Source of the DNA: REEB76 sp049698775
GTDB lineage: Bacteria > Pseudomonadota > Gammaproteobacteria > Natronospirales > REEB76
Length of the DNA stretch: 39,595 nucleotides
Direction: 5' to 3'
Assembly: GCA_049698775.1 (NCBI GenBank)
Contig: JBAVYM010000002.1
Location: 1 to 39,595 of the forward strand
Part shown: piece after piece, positions 22,207 through 30,661 of the stretch
Layout: each line of letters opens with the position of its first letter
Numbering within the stretch: position 1 is the first letter of the stretch
The notes under the pieces: generated by a model
Database searches by the model: none
The model's input: the letters and a program-made list of their open reading frames with translations, nothing else
What the model was told of the DNA's origin: nothing
Translations under genes and position numbers: made by a program

Positions 22207-24450
22207 TCAGTTGAGGGTGAATGGCAGACCAATGTAAAAGTAAAAGGACTGATGTCCGGATTGGGAAAAACCGGTACCCAGATACACTGGGCCGAGGGCG
22301 GTGTCGGCGCCCACGAACAGGGCGCTGCCGTATTGCAACCCGTGCACACTGATGTTCTGGGTATTGCCCCAGACGTTACCACCTTCGAAGCTGGCACCGA
22401 TGTAAAAGCCGTTACCGATGACGCTCGGCAGATTTCCAACCCGCTGAAGATAGATGAGATGCGCAGAAAATACCTGCTGACCGCGCAACTGCTGCAGACG
22501 CAACCCGGACAAGGACAAGAAACCGCCCAAGGTGAAATCATCATAGAACGGGATATTGGTGCGTAATGAAGAACCGATGTCCGTGGTCAGAATCAGGCTG
22601 TGCGCGCCGTTACCGAAAGCCTGCGCCCCGGTCAGCTCCAGCTTGTCATAGCTGATATCGCTGCCCAAGCCGCCGCGCGCGAAGAAGCCGTTCAGCGTCA
22701 GGTAGGAACCCGACATGGGGAAACCGGTGTCGCCTTCCAGTGTGTCCAAGCCGAACCGCAGGCGCATTCCACCCAGGGTATCGTGATAGGTCGGCAACGA
22801 GGGGTCGCCCACGTGCGGTTGGGAAATCACGTGGCCATAAGACGGACCGATGCGCAATTCGGCCACGTTGCCGAATTCGCCGCCGATATCAAAGCCGCCA
22901 CGTATCACCCGGGTACCGTATTGGGCAATCAGATCCTCGCCCTGATAAACGTTCGTCAGGGTGTTTAAGTATTCCGCATTCGGCGCCACGAATACCGTGC
23001 CGGAATAATTCACCGGCTGATACAGTTCGGAATAGACGCGCCGCGTGTTGCCGATCTGGAACTGGTTGTCCCATTCGCCGCCCAGTTGATTGAGTTCGGA
23101 GCGCGACCATGCAAATAGCAATCCATACTGGCTGCCACCCTCGAAGTCATCCGCAATACGCAGTCCGAAGTACAGATAATTTGGGTTCCAGGGTTTTTCC
23201 CGCACGCTGATGACAAGACCGGTGCGGTTCCCTTCATGCGCGATGCTGGCGCTAACCCGGCGGAAATAATCCAGGTAATATATCTGCTCCAGATCACGGT
23301 CAATTTGTTTGAAATCCCAGGCATCGCCCACTTTCGTGACCAGGTTGTCGCGGATCATGGCCGTGGGGATGCGCCGATTGCCGCGAATCTCGATGAAATC
23401 CACCGTCTTCAGCACCTGCGGAACGTAGCGATGGCGTTGCTGATATTGCGCGTAGGCCGCGGGCGAAAGCTGCAAATCGCGCAACGGCGCGAGTGCCTTG
23501 AGCGCCGCCTGTCTGCCGATCCGGATGGCGTCGCTCGCACGGTTGAAGTCCACCGCAGTAATGTCGCCCAAGTCAGGCTGAATGAGCACATCAGGTGGGG
23601 TCAGGCTGGCAATGGAACGGTTGATGTTTTGATTGCCCATGAGGATGACGACCTGCAGCGACACGCCCACCACGTTGTTAAGGCTGTCAGGTTTGGCCAA
23701 CGGCGTACCGACGTTGACGGCGATGACCACATCCGCGCCCATCTGGTGGGCCACCTTTGCCGGCAGGTTGTCCACCAGCCCGCCGTCCACCAGCAGATGA
23801 CCGTCCAGCGCCACCGGCGCATACACTCCCGGCACCGACATGCTGGCGCGCATGGCCTCGGCGAGATCGCCATGATCCAGCACCACCTCGTTGCCCGTGC
23901 CGATGTCGGTGGCCACGGCGCGGAACGGAATCGGCAGCTTGCTGAAATCAGTGATCGGCTGGGTGGCAAGCGTCAGCACATTGAGAATACGCCCCGGATC
24001 ATTTCCGGCAATGATGCCTTGCGGGAAAAAGAAGCGGCCGTTCGCATAGCCGAATTCCACGCGCAACAGATATTCGAGCTGATATTGCTTGTCCGGGTAA
24101 TACAGCAGGCTGCGGGGCTGCTTGCCGGCCATGCTGGCTTGCATCTCGGGGCTTTGCAACGTGGACTGCAACTCCTGGGTGGTAAACCCCGAGGCATACA
24201 GCCCGCCCACAATGGCGCCCATGCTGGTGCCGGCGATGCAGTCCACCGGAATATGCAATTGCTGCAACGCTTCCAGCACGCCCACATGCGCCGCGCCGCG
24301 TGCGCCGCCACCGCCCAGGACAAGGCAGATGCGCGGCCGATGCGTGAGCGCTGCAGTGCCGGCAACGGGGTTATCGGCCTGCGCGACGGAACAGCACAAC
24401 CCGACTCCGAAAATGGCGCAGATGACCCACCTTGGAAGAATTCTTGGCAT
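22207..24450 (-). CDS. Patatin-like phospholipase with POTRA and outer-membrane barrel (PlpD-like, type Vd autotransporter)
   Basis: A protein of about 747 residues. Residues 1-25 form a signal peptide ending SVAQA. The patatin domain (about 40-240) has the oxyanion motif GGGGARG (46-52), the nucleophile Ser 76 in GTSMG and Asp 222 in VDGG, completing the Ser-Asp dyad. A POTRA domain (about 335-405) and a BamA-like beta-barrel (about 410-747) ending in an aromatic strand follow. This is the layout of type Vd autotransporters such as Pseudomonas PlpD, which export a lipase domain through their own barrel. The start is uncertain: ATG 24450 gives the best signal peptide, but ATG 24504 and 24549 are also open. 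Confidence 0.85.
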   Translation of the reverse strand: MPRILPRWVICAIFGVGLCCSVAQADNPVAGTAALTHRPRICLVLGGGGARGAAHVGVLEALQQLHIPVDCIAGTSMGAIVGGLYASGFTTQELQSTLQSPEMQASMAGKQPRSLLYYPDKQYQLEYLLRVEFGYANGRFFFPQGIIAGNDPGRILNVLTLATQPITDFSKLPIPFRAVATDIGTGNEVVLDHGDLAEAMRASMSVPGVYAPVALDGHLLVDGGLVDNLPAKVAHQMGADVVIAVNVGTPLAKPDSLNNVVGVSLQVVILMGNQNINRSIASLTPPDVLIQPDLGDITAVDFNRASDAIRIGRQAALKALAPLRDLQLSPAAYAQYQQRHRYVPQVLKTVDFIEIRGNRRIPTAMIRDNLVTKVGDAWDFKQIDRDLEQIYYLDYFRRVSASIAHEGNRTGLVISVREKPWNPNYLYFGLRIADDFEGGSQYGLLFAWSRSELNQLGGEWDNQFQIGNTRRVYSELYQPVNYSGTVFVAPNAEYLNTLTNVYQGEDLIAQYGTRVIRGGFDIGGEFGNVAELRIGPSYGHVISQPHVGDPSLPTYHDTLGGMRLRFGLDTLEGDTGFPMSGSYLTLNGFFARGGLGSDISYDKLELTGAQAFGNGAHSLILTTDIGSSLRTNIPFYDDFTLGGFLSLSGLRLQQLRGQQVFSAHLIYLQRVGNLPSVIGNGFYIGASFEGGNVWGNTQNISVHGLQYGSALFVGADTALGPVYLGTGFSQSGHQSFYFYIGLPFTLN

Positions 24451-24623
24451 TGTTCCCAGCATGCGGCACAGAGCGACCAATCGCTGAAACAGCTTCTTCA
24501 GCATCCCGCCGGACCAGCAACGACAGCCATGCACGCGGGGCATCATCATGTTACCGGATGCCCCCGGCGCGGAACAAATTGACGCCGGTTGCCTTTGTCA
24601 TGCGCCTCTGCTTACATGATGCA

Positions 24624-25967
24624 ATGTCGCGTTCCGGTCTGCTTCTCGCCTGTGCCCTATTCGTCCTGATCCTGGGCCCGTCGCCGCGCGTTTGGGCCGC
24701 GAATGGCGACGGTACGGCCTTGCTGCTGCATGTGGATGGCGCCATCAGTCCCGCCATGGCGGATTATGTGGTGCAGGGTCTGGAAGCCGCGGCGCAACAA
24801 CACGCCGAAGTAGTTATCCTGGAAATGGATACACCCGGCGGGCTGGACAGCTCCATGCGCAGCATCATCAAGGCGATTCTGGCGTCGCCGGTGCCGGTCG
24901 TGACTTACGTCGCACCCAGCGGCTCGCGCGCTGCGAGCGCGGGCACCTATATTCTGTACGCCAGCCACATCGCGGCCATGGCACCGGCTACCAATCTGGG
25001 CGCGGCCACGCCGGTGCAGCTCATGGGCGGGAATTCCCCCACGCCGGCCGAACCCAAAACCGCCGAGGATCGCAAGATACTGAATGACGCCGCGGCCTAT
25101 ATTCATGGGCTGGCAATAACACGTGGGCGCAATGCCGAGTGGGCCAACCAAGCGGTACGCAATGCCGCCAGCCTCACCGCCGCGGATGCCCTGCAAAAAC
25201 ACGTCATTGATCTCATGGCCACTGATGTGCCGGATCTGCTCGCCAAGCTGGATGGCCGCGCGGTTACGACCGAAGCCGGCACGCTGACGCTGCACACCGC
25301 CGGAATCACGGTGCAAGATTACCAACGCGGCTTCCGCGTGACTTTCCTGGAAGTGCTCACCGATCCCACGGTGGCCTACATACTGCTTTTGATCGGCATC
25401 TACGGTCTGGTGTTCGAGGGCTACAACCCGGGTGGTGTGCTGCCCGGCGTTGCGGGCGCCATTGCCCTGCTGCTGGCCCTGTATGCCTTCCATGTGCTGC
25501 CGGTGAACTTTGCCGGCTTGGCGCTGATTGTGCTCGGCATTATCCTGTTCGTGACTGAAACCTTCGTGCCAGCCTATGGCACACTGAGCATCGGCGGTCT
25601 CGTGGCCTTCGTGGTCGGTTCCATCATACTCATGGACACCGGTGTGCCGGGTTTTGCTATCTCGCGCGGACTTATCGGCGGCATCAGCACAGCGGCGGCA
25701 TTGATCATCGCGGGTACCGTATGGCTGACAGTACAGACACACCGACGGCCGGTGGTGAGCGGCGCGGAAGAATTACTCAACAGCACCGGGGAGGCGCTCA
25801 CGGATTTTTCGTTGGACGGTAGTAGCACAGCCCGTATTCATGGTGAAATCTGGAACGTCAGCAGCAAGACTCCCATCCACACCGGCGATGTCGTGAAAGT
25901 CATCGGACGTGATGGCTTGAAATTGTTCGTAGAACCTGTAAAAAATCCCAATCGGGAGGATACCTGA
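24624..25967 (+). CDS. nfeD: NfeD-type membrane serine protease
   Basis: A 447-residue protein. After a signal peptide (about 1-26, ending RVWAA), a ClpP-like protease domain carries the Ser in SRAASAGTY (Ser 105) and a Lys 151 in DRKILNDAAAY, the Ser-Lys dyad of NfeD/STOPP proteases. Several membrane helices follow (about 225-370) and a C-terminal OB-fold NfeD domain ends the protein. In archaeal and bacterial homologues it cleaves the C-terminus of its partner stomatin. The next gene is exactly that partner, starting on the base after the stop. The start may be 24600 or 24624; no clear ribosome site decides it. Confidence 0.88.
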   Translation: MSRSGLLLACALFVLILGPSPRVWAANGDGTALLLHVDGAISPAMADYVVQGLEAAAQQHAEVVILEMDTPGGLDSSMRSIIKAILASPVPVVTYVAPSGSRAASAGTYILYASHIAAMAPATNLGAATPVQLMGGNSPTPAEPKTAEDRKILNDAAAYIHGLAITRGRNAEWANQAVRNAASLTAADALQKHVIDLMATDVPDLLAKLDGRAVTTEAGTLTLHTAGITVQDYQRGFRVTFLEVLTDPTVAYILLLIGIYGLVFEGYNPGGVLPGVAGAIALLLALYAFHVLPVNFAGLALIVLGIILFVTETFVPAYGTLSIGGLVAFVVGSIILMDTGVPGFAISRGLIGGISTAAALIIAGTVWLTVQTHRRPVVSGAEELLNSTGEALTDFSLDGSSTARIHGEIWNVSSKTPIHTGDVVKVIGRDGLKLFVEPVKNPNREDT

Positions 25968-26720
25968 ATGGCCATTGCAATCCTTGTTATCGTCATCATC
26001 CTGGCGATCATCGTCTTCAGCTCCCTCAAGGTGCTGAAGGAATATCAACGCGGCGTGGTATTCCATTTCGGCCGGTTCCGCCGCGTCTGCGGTCCCGGCA
26101 TCGTACTGATCTGGCCGATGATCCAGCAGATGAGCAAGGTGGATCTGCGGGTCGTGGTCATGGAAGTGCCGCCTCAGGACGTGATCTCGCGCGACAACGT
26201 ATCGGTCAAGGTCAACGCGGTCATTTATGTGCGCATCATTGATCCGGAGAAAGCCATCATTCAGGTCGCGGATGTGTTCGAGGCCAGTAGTCAATTGGCC
26301 CAAACCACCTTGCGCTCCGTGCTTGGCCAGCATGAGCTGGACGACATGCTCGCGGCACGCGACAAGCTGAATGCCGACATCCAGACCATCCTTGATCAGC
26401 ACACCGACGCCTGGGGCATGAAAGTCACCAATGTGGAAATCAAGCAGGTGGACCTGGACGAAAACATGGTGCGCGCCATCGCCAAGCAGGCGGAAGCGGA
26501 GCGCCAGCGCCGCGCTAAGATCATCAATGCGGAAGGTGAGCTGCAAGCCTCGCAAAAACTTATGGAAGCCGCCCAGACCCTGATCCAGCAGCCCCAGGCC
26601 ATCCAGTTGCGCTATTTGCAGACCCTGGTGGAAATCGCCGGCGACAAGAGCAACACCATCGTGTTCCCATTGCCCATGGACCTCCTCGAACCGCTATTGA
26701 CCAAACTCAAGGGCAACTGA
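25968..26720 (+). CDS. Slipin (SPFH/stomatin-family protein)
   Basis: A 250-residue membrane-scaffold protein. It has an N-terminal hydrophobic hairpin (1-20), an SPFH/Band 7 domain (about 25-180, with RGVVFHFGRF, PPQDVISRDNVSVKV and DLDENMVRAIAKQAEAERQRRAKI) and a C-terminal helical region. It belongs to the slipin group that is classically encoded beside NfeD. The ATG directly abuts the nfeD stop, and GGGAGG lies about 10 bases before, so the pair is translationally linked. Slipins organise membrane microdomains; the NfeD protease is thought to process them. A terminator follows, ending the operon. Confidence 0.92.
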   Translation: MAIAILVIVIILAIIVFSSLKVLKEYQRGVVFHFGRFRRVCGPGIVLIWPMIQQMSKVDLRVVVMEVPPQDVISRDNVSVKVNAVIYVRIIDPEKAIIQVADVFEASSQLAQTTLRSVLGQHELDDMLAARDKLNADIQTILDQHTDAWGMKVTNVEIKQVDLDENMVRAIAKQAEAERQRRAKIINAEGELQASQKLMEAAQTLIQQPQAIQLRYLQTLVEIAGDKSNTIVFPLPMDLLEPLLTKLKGN

Positions 26721-26736
26721 GTCAGTACAGAAACCG

Positions 26737-26764
26737 AAGAAGGCCGCACGCAGCCTTCTTTTTT
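26737..26764 (+). terminator. Rho-independent terminator after the slipin gene
   Basis: AAGAAGGC (26737-26744) pairs with GCCTTCTT (26753-26760) around an 8-base loop and is followed by four more T. It lies 17 bases after the slipin stop and also before the end of the convergent degV gene. Confidence 0.88.
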
Positions 26765-26782
26765 CCGTACTCGCGCGAAAAT

Positions 26783-27721
26783 TTATCGCGCTGCGTATGC
26801 CAGACTGAACGCTCCCGGCCCCACGTGGATACCGGCGGTAGTGCTCATCACCGACAGCAGCGTTTCCACTTTGTTGCTCATGGCAGCCTGGATAAAATCG
26901 TCATAACCGGGGAATGACTTCACGACTTCCGGGTTACCGGCGTAACTCATGCACACTGCCTTGGTGAGCAGTCCACCTTCGATGGCTTCGATGGCCATTG
27001 CGAACAGCTTGCGCACGGCGTGTTCAAAACCGCGCACATTCGCCACCGAGTCTGTTTCGCCGCGGTAGGCGCGCAGAATGGGTTTGATATCCAGCATGGT
27101 GCCCATCTGATACTTGAACCAGCCGACACTTTTGTCGCCCTTCTGATGTGCGCGGGTACGCACATAAAACAGATCCTGAGGCACCACAAAGGCTTGCACA
27201 TGCTGTGAAAAACTTTCGACATGCTGGCGCAGCTTGTCGAACATGAGATCTTCCTGGCCACGGATGACGCGCAGGGCTTCATACACCGTCACCGCCTGGC
27301 CGGTGAACAGCGTTTTGCTGTCTATCACGCGCAGGCCGAATGATTCATCCAAACCGGCGGCGCGCCGGCGTTCCTTGTAACCTGACAAGATCATGAAAGA
27401 CGCCTGGGTAGCATTCTCGAATACCGGACTGCGGCCGCTGGCCGCGGTAACCACCAGCACCCGGTCATATTTCAGTACCAATTGATCCAGGAACAAGTCC
27501 CGGATGGCTTTGGTGGACATGGGGGTGGTGGAAATCTCGAGGTCTTTTGCCGCCACAAAACGGCGGTAGAAATCCATGGTTTGTTCGGGATCGCGCAGAT
27601 CCTTGAAGCTCATGTGGCCGAACCGCATCATCACCGGCATGATCTCCAGCCCGTGCATTTCGATGAACGAACGTGGCAGATCGCAGGCGGAATCAATGAC
27701 GATACCGATTTTCTGTGGCAT
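26783..27721 (-). CDS. DegV family fatty acid-binding protein
   Basis: A 312-residue protein of the DegV family. It starts with the typical KIGIVIDSACDLP (residues 4-16), where Ser and nearby residues contact a bound fatty acid in FakB-type members. The family has two domains with a lipid between them. Some members feed host or recycled fatty acids to a kinase (FakA), but no kinase gene is seen here. The TTPMSTKA stretch near residue 65 fits the second conserved family motif. The ATG at 27721 is preferred because GGGAG precedes it by about 5 bases; the longer frame upstream has no such site. The exact ligand is unknown. Confidence 0.88.
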   Translation of the reverse strand: MPQKIGIVIDSACDLPRSFIEMHGLEIMPVMMRFGHMSFKDLRDPEQTMDFYRRFVAAKDLEISTTPMSTKAIRDLFLDQLVLKYDRVLVVTAASGRSPVFENATQASFMILSGYKERRRAAGLDESFGLRVIDSKTLFTGQAVTVYEALRVIRGQEDLMFDKLRQHVESFSQHVQAFVVPQDLFYVRTRAHQKGDKSVGWFKYQMGTMLDIKPILRAYRGETDSVANVRGFEHAVRKLFAMAIEAIEGGLLTKAVCMSYAGNPEVVKSFPGYDDFIQAAMSNKVETLLSVMSTTAGIHVGPGAFSLAYAAR

Positions 27722-27891
27722 GTATGCTCCCAAAGCGCGATTCAGCGCTTCGCTGTTACCCCTTACCAAAAATCCCCTTGCATGCGGCATCGGCAAGAAT
27801 AGCTCAACCTGCAGCGATTCCGCAAATTTTCCCGGCTTTTCCGTGGCTTGGCTGGCTTTATTGAGCTGGAAGGCGAGCTAAAGCCCGGCCC

Positions 27892-28770
27892 TCACGGTCG
27901 GTCCTGGCCCTGCCCCGCGTCGCTGGGCGGTCCCGGGACCACGCGTATGGGAAACGGCTCGCTCAGGCTGCCGGTGGTCAGGGCACGGTACGGATATGGC
28001 AGTTCGATCGCGTGGCGGCGGAAAGCGCCAATAATGTCCTCGGCCAGGGCATTGCGAGTCGCCCGATAGTTTTCCCGCCGGGTCCATACGCAAAACAGCA
28101 GATTGAAAGCGCTGTCGCCGAATTCGGAAAACCGGACCTCCGGGCGTGGCTCGATCAACGCCATTGGATTGTTGTCCGCGACCTCCATCAATACATTCCG
28201 CACCCGGCCAATATCCTCCTTTTGTCCGACGCTTATCTTCAAGTCAATGCGGCGGATCGGAAACCGGCTCAGATTGGCGATTTCCGATTTCACCAGCGTT
28301 TCATTCGGCAGGCGCACCAGCAGATTGTCAAAAGTCCGCAATTTCACCGACAACAGGTCAATGGACAGTACTTCTCCGGTGGTATCCCCCACCTTGATGG
28401 TCTCGCCGATGGTGAAAGGTTTTTCACCAATGAGAAACAGGCCGCTGATGAGATTCGAGGCGGAGGTCTGCGACGCGAAACCGACAGCCACCGTCAGTAT
28501 GCCGGCAGCGCCCAGGAAGATATTGCTGATGTCGTGGCTCACCTGCCGTAATCCGAGCAGAATTGCCAACACGAACAAGGTATAAAACACCAGGCGGCGT
28601 ATGAGGACTCCGCGATGCCGGCCCATGCGGCGCAAAACGATGCGCCCAACCAAACGGGCACATATCTGCGCAACCAGAAAACCGATGACCACGGTAGCGA
28701 TGGCGCGCACCCAGGCAAGTGTGGCCGCGCTGTCTATGAAATCAAAGATCCGCAGCAGTTCATGATGCAT
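27892..28770 (-). CDS. MscS-family mechanosensitive channel
   Basis: A 292-residue protein with three predicted helices (about 19-42, 58-74 and 80-113). The third is the Gly/Ala-rich pore helix (LGAAGILTVAVGFASQTSASNLISG) that typifies MscS. The beta domain follows (FLIGEKPFTIGETIKVGDTTGEVLSIDLLSVKLRTFDN) and then a C-terminal alpha/beta domain. It would release solutes on hypo-osmotic shock or serve as a regulated small channel. The gene follows the DUF432 gene by 14 bases, a pairing seen elsewhere for DUF432, so the two probably act together. The last 20 residues are Pro/Gly-rich and look disordered. Confidence 0.9.
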   Translation of the reverse strand: MHHELLRIFDFIDSAATLAWVRAIATVVIGFLVAQICARLVGRIVLRRMGRHRGVLIRRLVFYTLFVLAILLGLRQVSHDISNIFLGAAGILTVAVGFASQTSASNLISGLFLIGEKPFTIGETIKVGDTTGEVLSIDLLSVKLRTFDNLLVRLPNETLVKSEIANLSRFPIRRIDLKISVGQKEDIGRVRNVLMEVADNNPMALIEPRPEVRFSEFGDSAFNLLFCVWTRRENYRATRNALAEDIIGAFRRHAIELPYPYRALTTGSLSEPFPIRVVPGPPSDAGQGQDRP

Positions 28771-28784
28771 GACTTCGTTTTACC

Positions 28785-29594
28785 TTATCCGAAAAAACGG
28801 CTCAAGGCACGCAGCACGGTTCTGTCATCTTCCACCTGTCGTGGATCGCATACCTGCTGGAGACTGACGGTACCTGGCAGGCTCATGTCGCCAAGCTGCA
28901 ATACGGCGTTGTCTGCATGCGCGCGCCGTTCCAGCGTAACCGACTGGGTCCAGAAATGACCGCGCTCGTTCACGCTCAGCGTCAGCAGCGGCACCGGCAC
29001 ACTCAATCGCTCTACTGCCAAGGCATCGGCCGCGTGATTACGGATTTGCACCGGTGTAATCGCACGATGCGGGCGCGGTACCACGTCTTTTATGGATGTA
29101 TGCGCCAGCGTGCGGCTGGCGTAACACATCTCCCCGGAGCGGGTGTTGGGTCCGAACCAGGTATCCGATGGACGCAGCGTGGGTATCTCGGTTAGCGGCG
29201 CCGCATGCCCGACGAAAATCCGCACCCACAAGGTGGTGCTGACAAACAATGTGATCGTCTCGCCGCTCGGAATGTACAGCGGCATGTCCGGCCGGACCAC
29301 CACCGGCCGGTCGGCCAAAGTGGGAATCAACCGCAAGGGTTGGTCGGTGTCACGGAAACTGAAACGTGCGACCGTCATGCCACTTTCCGGTGCTTGCAGC
29401 GGTAACGGCAGTTTGACCTCGGCCACGGGTTGCATGAGTTCCTCGCCGGCACGCCAAGCCACGCGCCAATCACTGGCCAAGCGCTGCACCCACAACTGCA
29501 GCGGCCCCACATGCCAGCAACCCATGCTATTGGCCGGCAGCTTAAATTCGCCCCACCAACGCTGGTTATTGCCATTTTCTTCAGGATTGATCAT
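28785..29594 (-). CDS. DUF432 domain-containing protein
   Basis: A 269-residue soluble protein without signal peptide or membrane helix. It resembles DUF432 proteins, with a WWGEFKLPANS opening, repeated beta-rich segments and a conserved YIPSGETITLFVSTTLWVRI region. Its function is unknown. DUF432 genes frequently neighbour MscS-type channels in archaea and proteobacteria, and here the channel gene follows 14 bases later. I infer a role linked to the channel. The ATG at 29594 overlaps the mazG end by 14 bases; the frame is open eight codons further upstream, inside mazG. The assignment is from memory of the family. Confidence 0.7.
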   Translation of the reverse strand: MINPEENGNNQRWWGEFKLPANSMGCWHVGPLQLWVQRLASDWRVAWRAGEELMQPVAEVKLPLPLQAPESGMTVARFSFRDTDQPLRLIPTLADRPVVVRPDMPLYIPSGETITLFVSTTLWVRIFVGHAAPLTEIPTLRPSDTWFGPNTRSGEMCYASRTLAHTSIKDVVPRPHRAITPVQIRNHAADALAVERLSVPVPLLTLSVNERGHFWTQSVTLERRAHADNAVLQLGDMSLPGTVSLQQVCDPRQVEDDRTVLRALSRFFG

Positions 29595-29994
29595 GTTTCG
29601 ACTGTTCCCAGATGGCATCCATTTCCTCGAGCGTCGCGTCTTCGGGACGTTTGCCTTGTGCTGCGAGCTGCGCTTCTACCGCCCTGAAACGGCGCTGGAA
29701 TTTCCGGTTGGTGCCGCGCAGCGCTTGTTCCGGATCCAGGCTCAGCTTGCGCGCCAGATTCGCGACCGAAAATAACAGATCCCCCAACTCATCCTGCTTG
29801 CGTTCACGCGCCGCGTCGTGGGTGATTTCCGCCTCCAGTTCCGCGAGTTCTTCGCGAATCTTGGCCAGCACCGGCCCCATGTCGTCCCAATCGAAACCGA
29901 CTCGGGCAGCCAGTTGCTGAAGTTTCATCGCCTGTGCCAGCACCGGCAGGTTATCAGGCACGTCATCCAGTACGCCCCTTTTTAGGGTTCTCAT
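29581..29994 (-). CDS. mazG: Single-domain MazG-like nucleotide pyrophosphohydrolase
   Basis: A 137-residue all-alpha NTP pyrophosphohydrolase. It matches only the C-terminal half of standard MazG (about 260 residues): RGVLDDVPDNLPVL aligns with the middle linker, followed by the second domain. The metal-binding pattern E-E-x-x-E (48-52) and E-x-x-D (69-72, DELGDLLF) is complete, so the domain should be active. In E. coli MazG this half carries the catalytic site that lowers ppGpp and removes abnormal NTPs. No N-terminal MazG domain is encoded upstream. The ATG overlaps the nudL stop (ATGA). It could be an ancestral short form or a deletion product. Confidence 0.85.
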   Translation of the reverse strand: MRTLKRGVLDDVPDNLPVLAQAMKLQQLAARVGFDWDDMGPVLAKIREELAELEAEITHDAARERKQDELGDLLFSVANLARKLSLDPEQALRGTNRKFQRRFRAVEAQLAAQGKRPEDATLEEMDAIWEQSKHDQS

Positions 29995-30623
29995 GTCGCT
30001 TCGGCCTGATCCAGCTTGTGCAGAAAATTTACCAGCATGGCGGCCGTCGCGCCCCAGATCATGTGACGCCGGTACTCGAACAGGTAATAACCCAGGTCGC
30101 GGCCGGCAAAATGGCGCTTGCGAATCTGGCGATTCACCGGATCACGTAAAAATGCCAAAGGTACTTCGAAGATTTCCGCGACTTCCAGCGGGTCGGGATG
30201 CAGGTGGAAATCCGGCCTTACCAAGCCCACCACCGGCGTCACCGCATAACCCGTGATGGTCAGATAACCGTCCAGGAAACCCACCGGCTCCACGAACTGC
30301 CTCTGCAAACCAGTCTCCTCCTCGGCCTCCCGCAGCGCGGTCTGCACCGGATCCGCATCTGCCCCTTCGCGGCTGCCACCCGGAAAACTTACTTGGCCGG
30401 CATGGTCCAGCAGACCTTCGGTACGCTGTGTCAGCAGAATCGTGGGTTCCTGCCCGCGCAGCACCAGCGGCACCAGAACTGCGGCGGATTTCCAGGGCCG
30501 TTCCGGCCGCATACCCGCCGGCAAGTCTCCCAAAGCCCGTTCCGGAGAAAAGTCACTGGGCGCGTGTGAACCTTGCATGCTGCGGCGGATGAGCGCTTCT
30601 GTATCTTCTTTAAGCGCATTCAT
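29991..30623 (-). CDS. nudL: Nudix hydrolase, NudL-type CoA pyrophosphatase
   Basis: A 210-residue Nudix enzyme. It contains the CoA-pyrophosphatase signature LLTQRTEGLLDHAGQVSFPGG and a full Nudix box (GGSREGADADP...REAEEETGL), with its metal-binding Glu residues. NudL-type enzymes cleave CoA and derivatives to 4'-phosphopantetheine and 3',5'-ADP. The start at 30623 is the first ATG; no Shine-Dalgarno is evident, and the upstream is AT-rich. It is translationally coupled to the short mazG gene, so it heads a four-gene unit ending in mscS. Confidence 0.87.
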   Translation of the reverse strand: MNALKEDTEALIRRSMQGSHAPSDFSPERALGDLPAGMRPERPWKSAAVLVPLVLRGQEPTILLTQRTEGLLDHAGQVSFPGGSREGADADPVQTALREAEEETGLQRQFVEPVGFLDGYLTITGYAVTPVVGLVRPDFHLHPDPLEVAEIFEVPLAFLRDPVNRQIRKRHFAGRDLGYYLFEYRRHMIWGATAAMLVNFLHKLDQAEAT

Positions 30624-30661
30624 ATCAAATGGTTATACTATATTCTTAATCTTATCCATGA

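Noticed and set aside
23236..24582. A 448-codon open frame on the plus strand
   Set aside because: It is antisense to the patatin-barrel gene, is His/Arg/Ala-rich with no domain, and reflects high GC content at third positions.
26783..27796. A longer DegV protein starting at 27796
   Set aside because: The extra 25 residues do not resemble DegV proteins, whereas ATG 27721 has GGGAG at proper spacing and begins at the conserved N-terminus.
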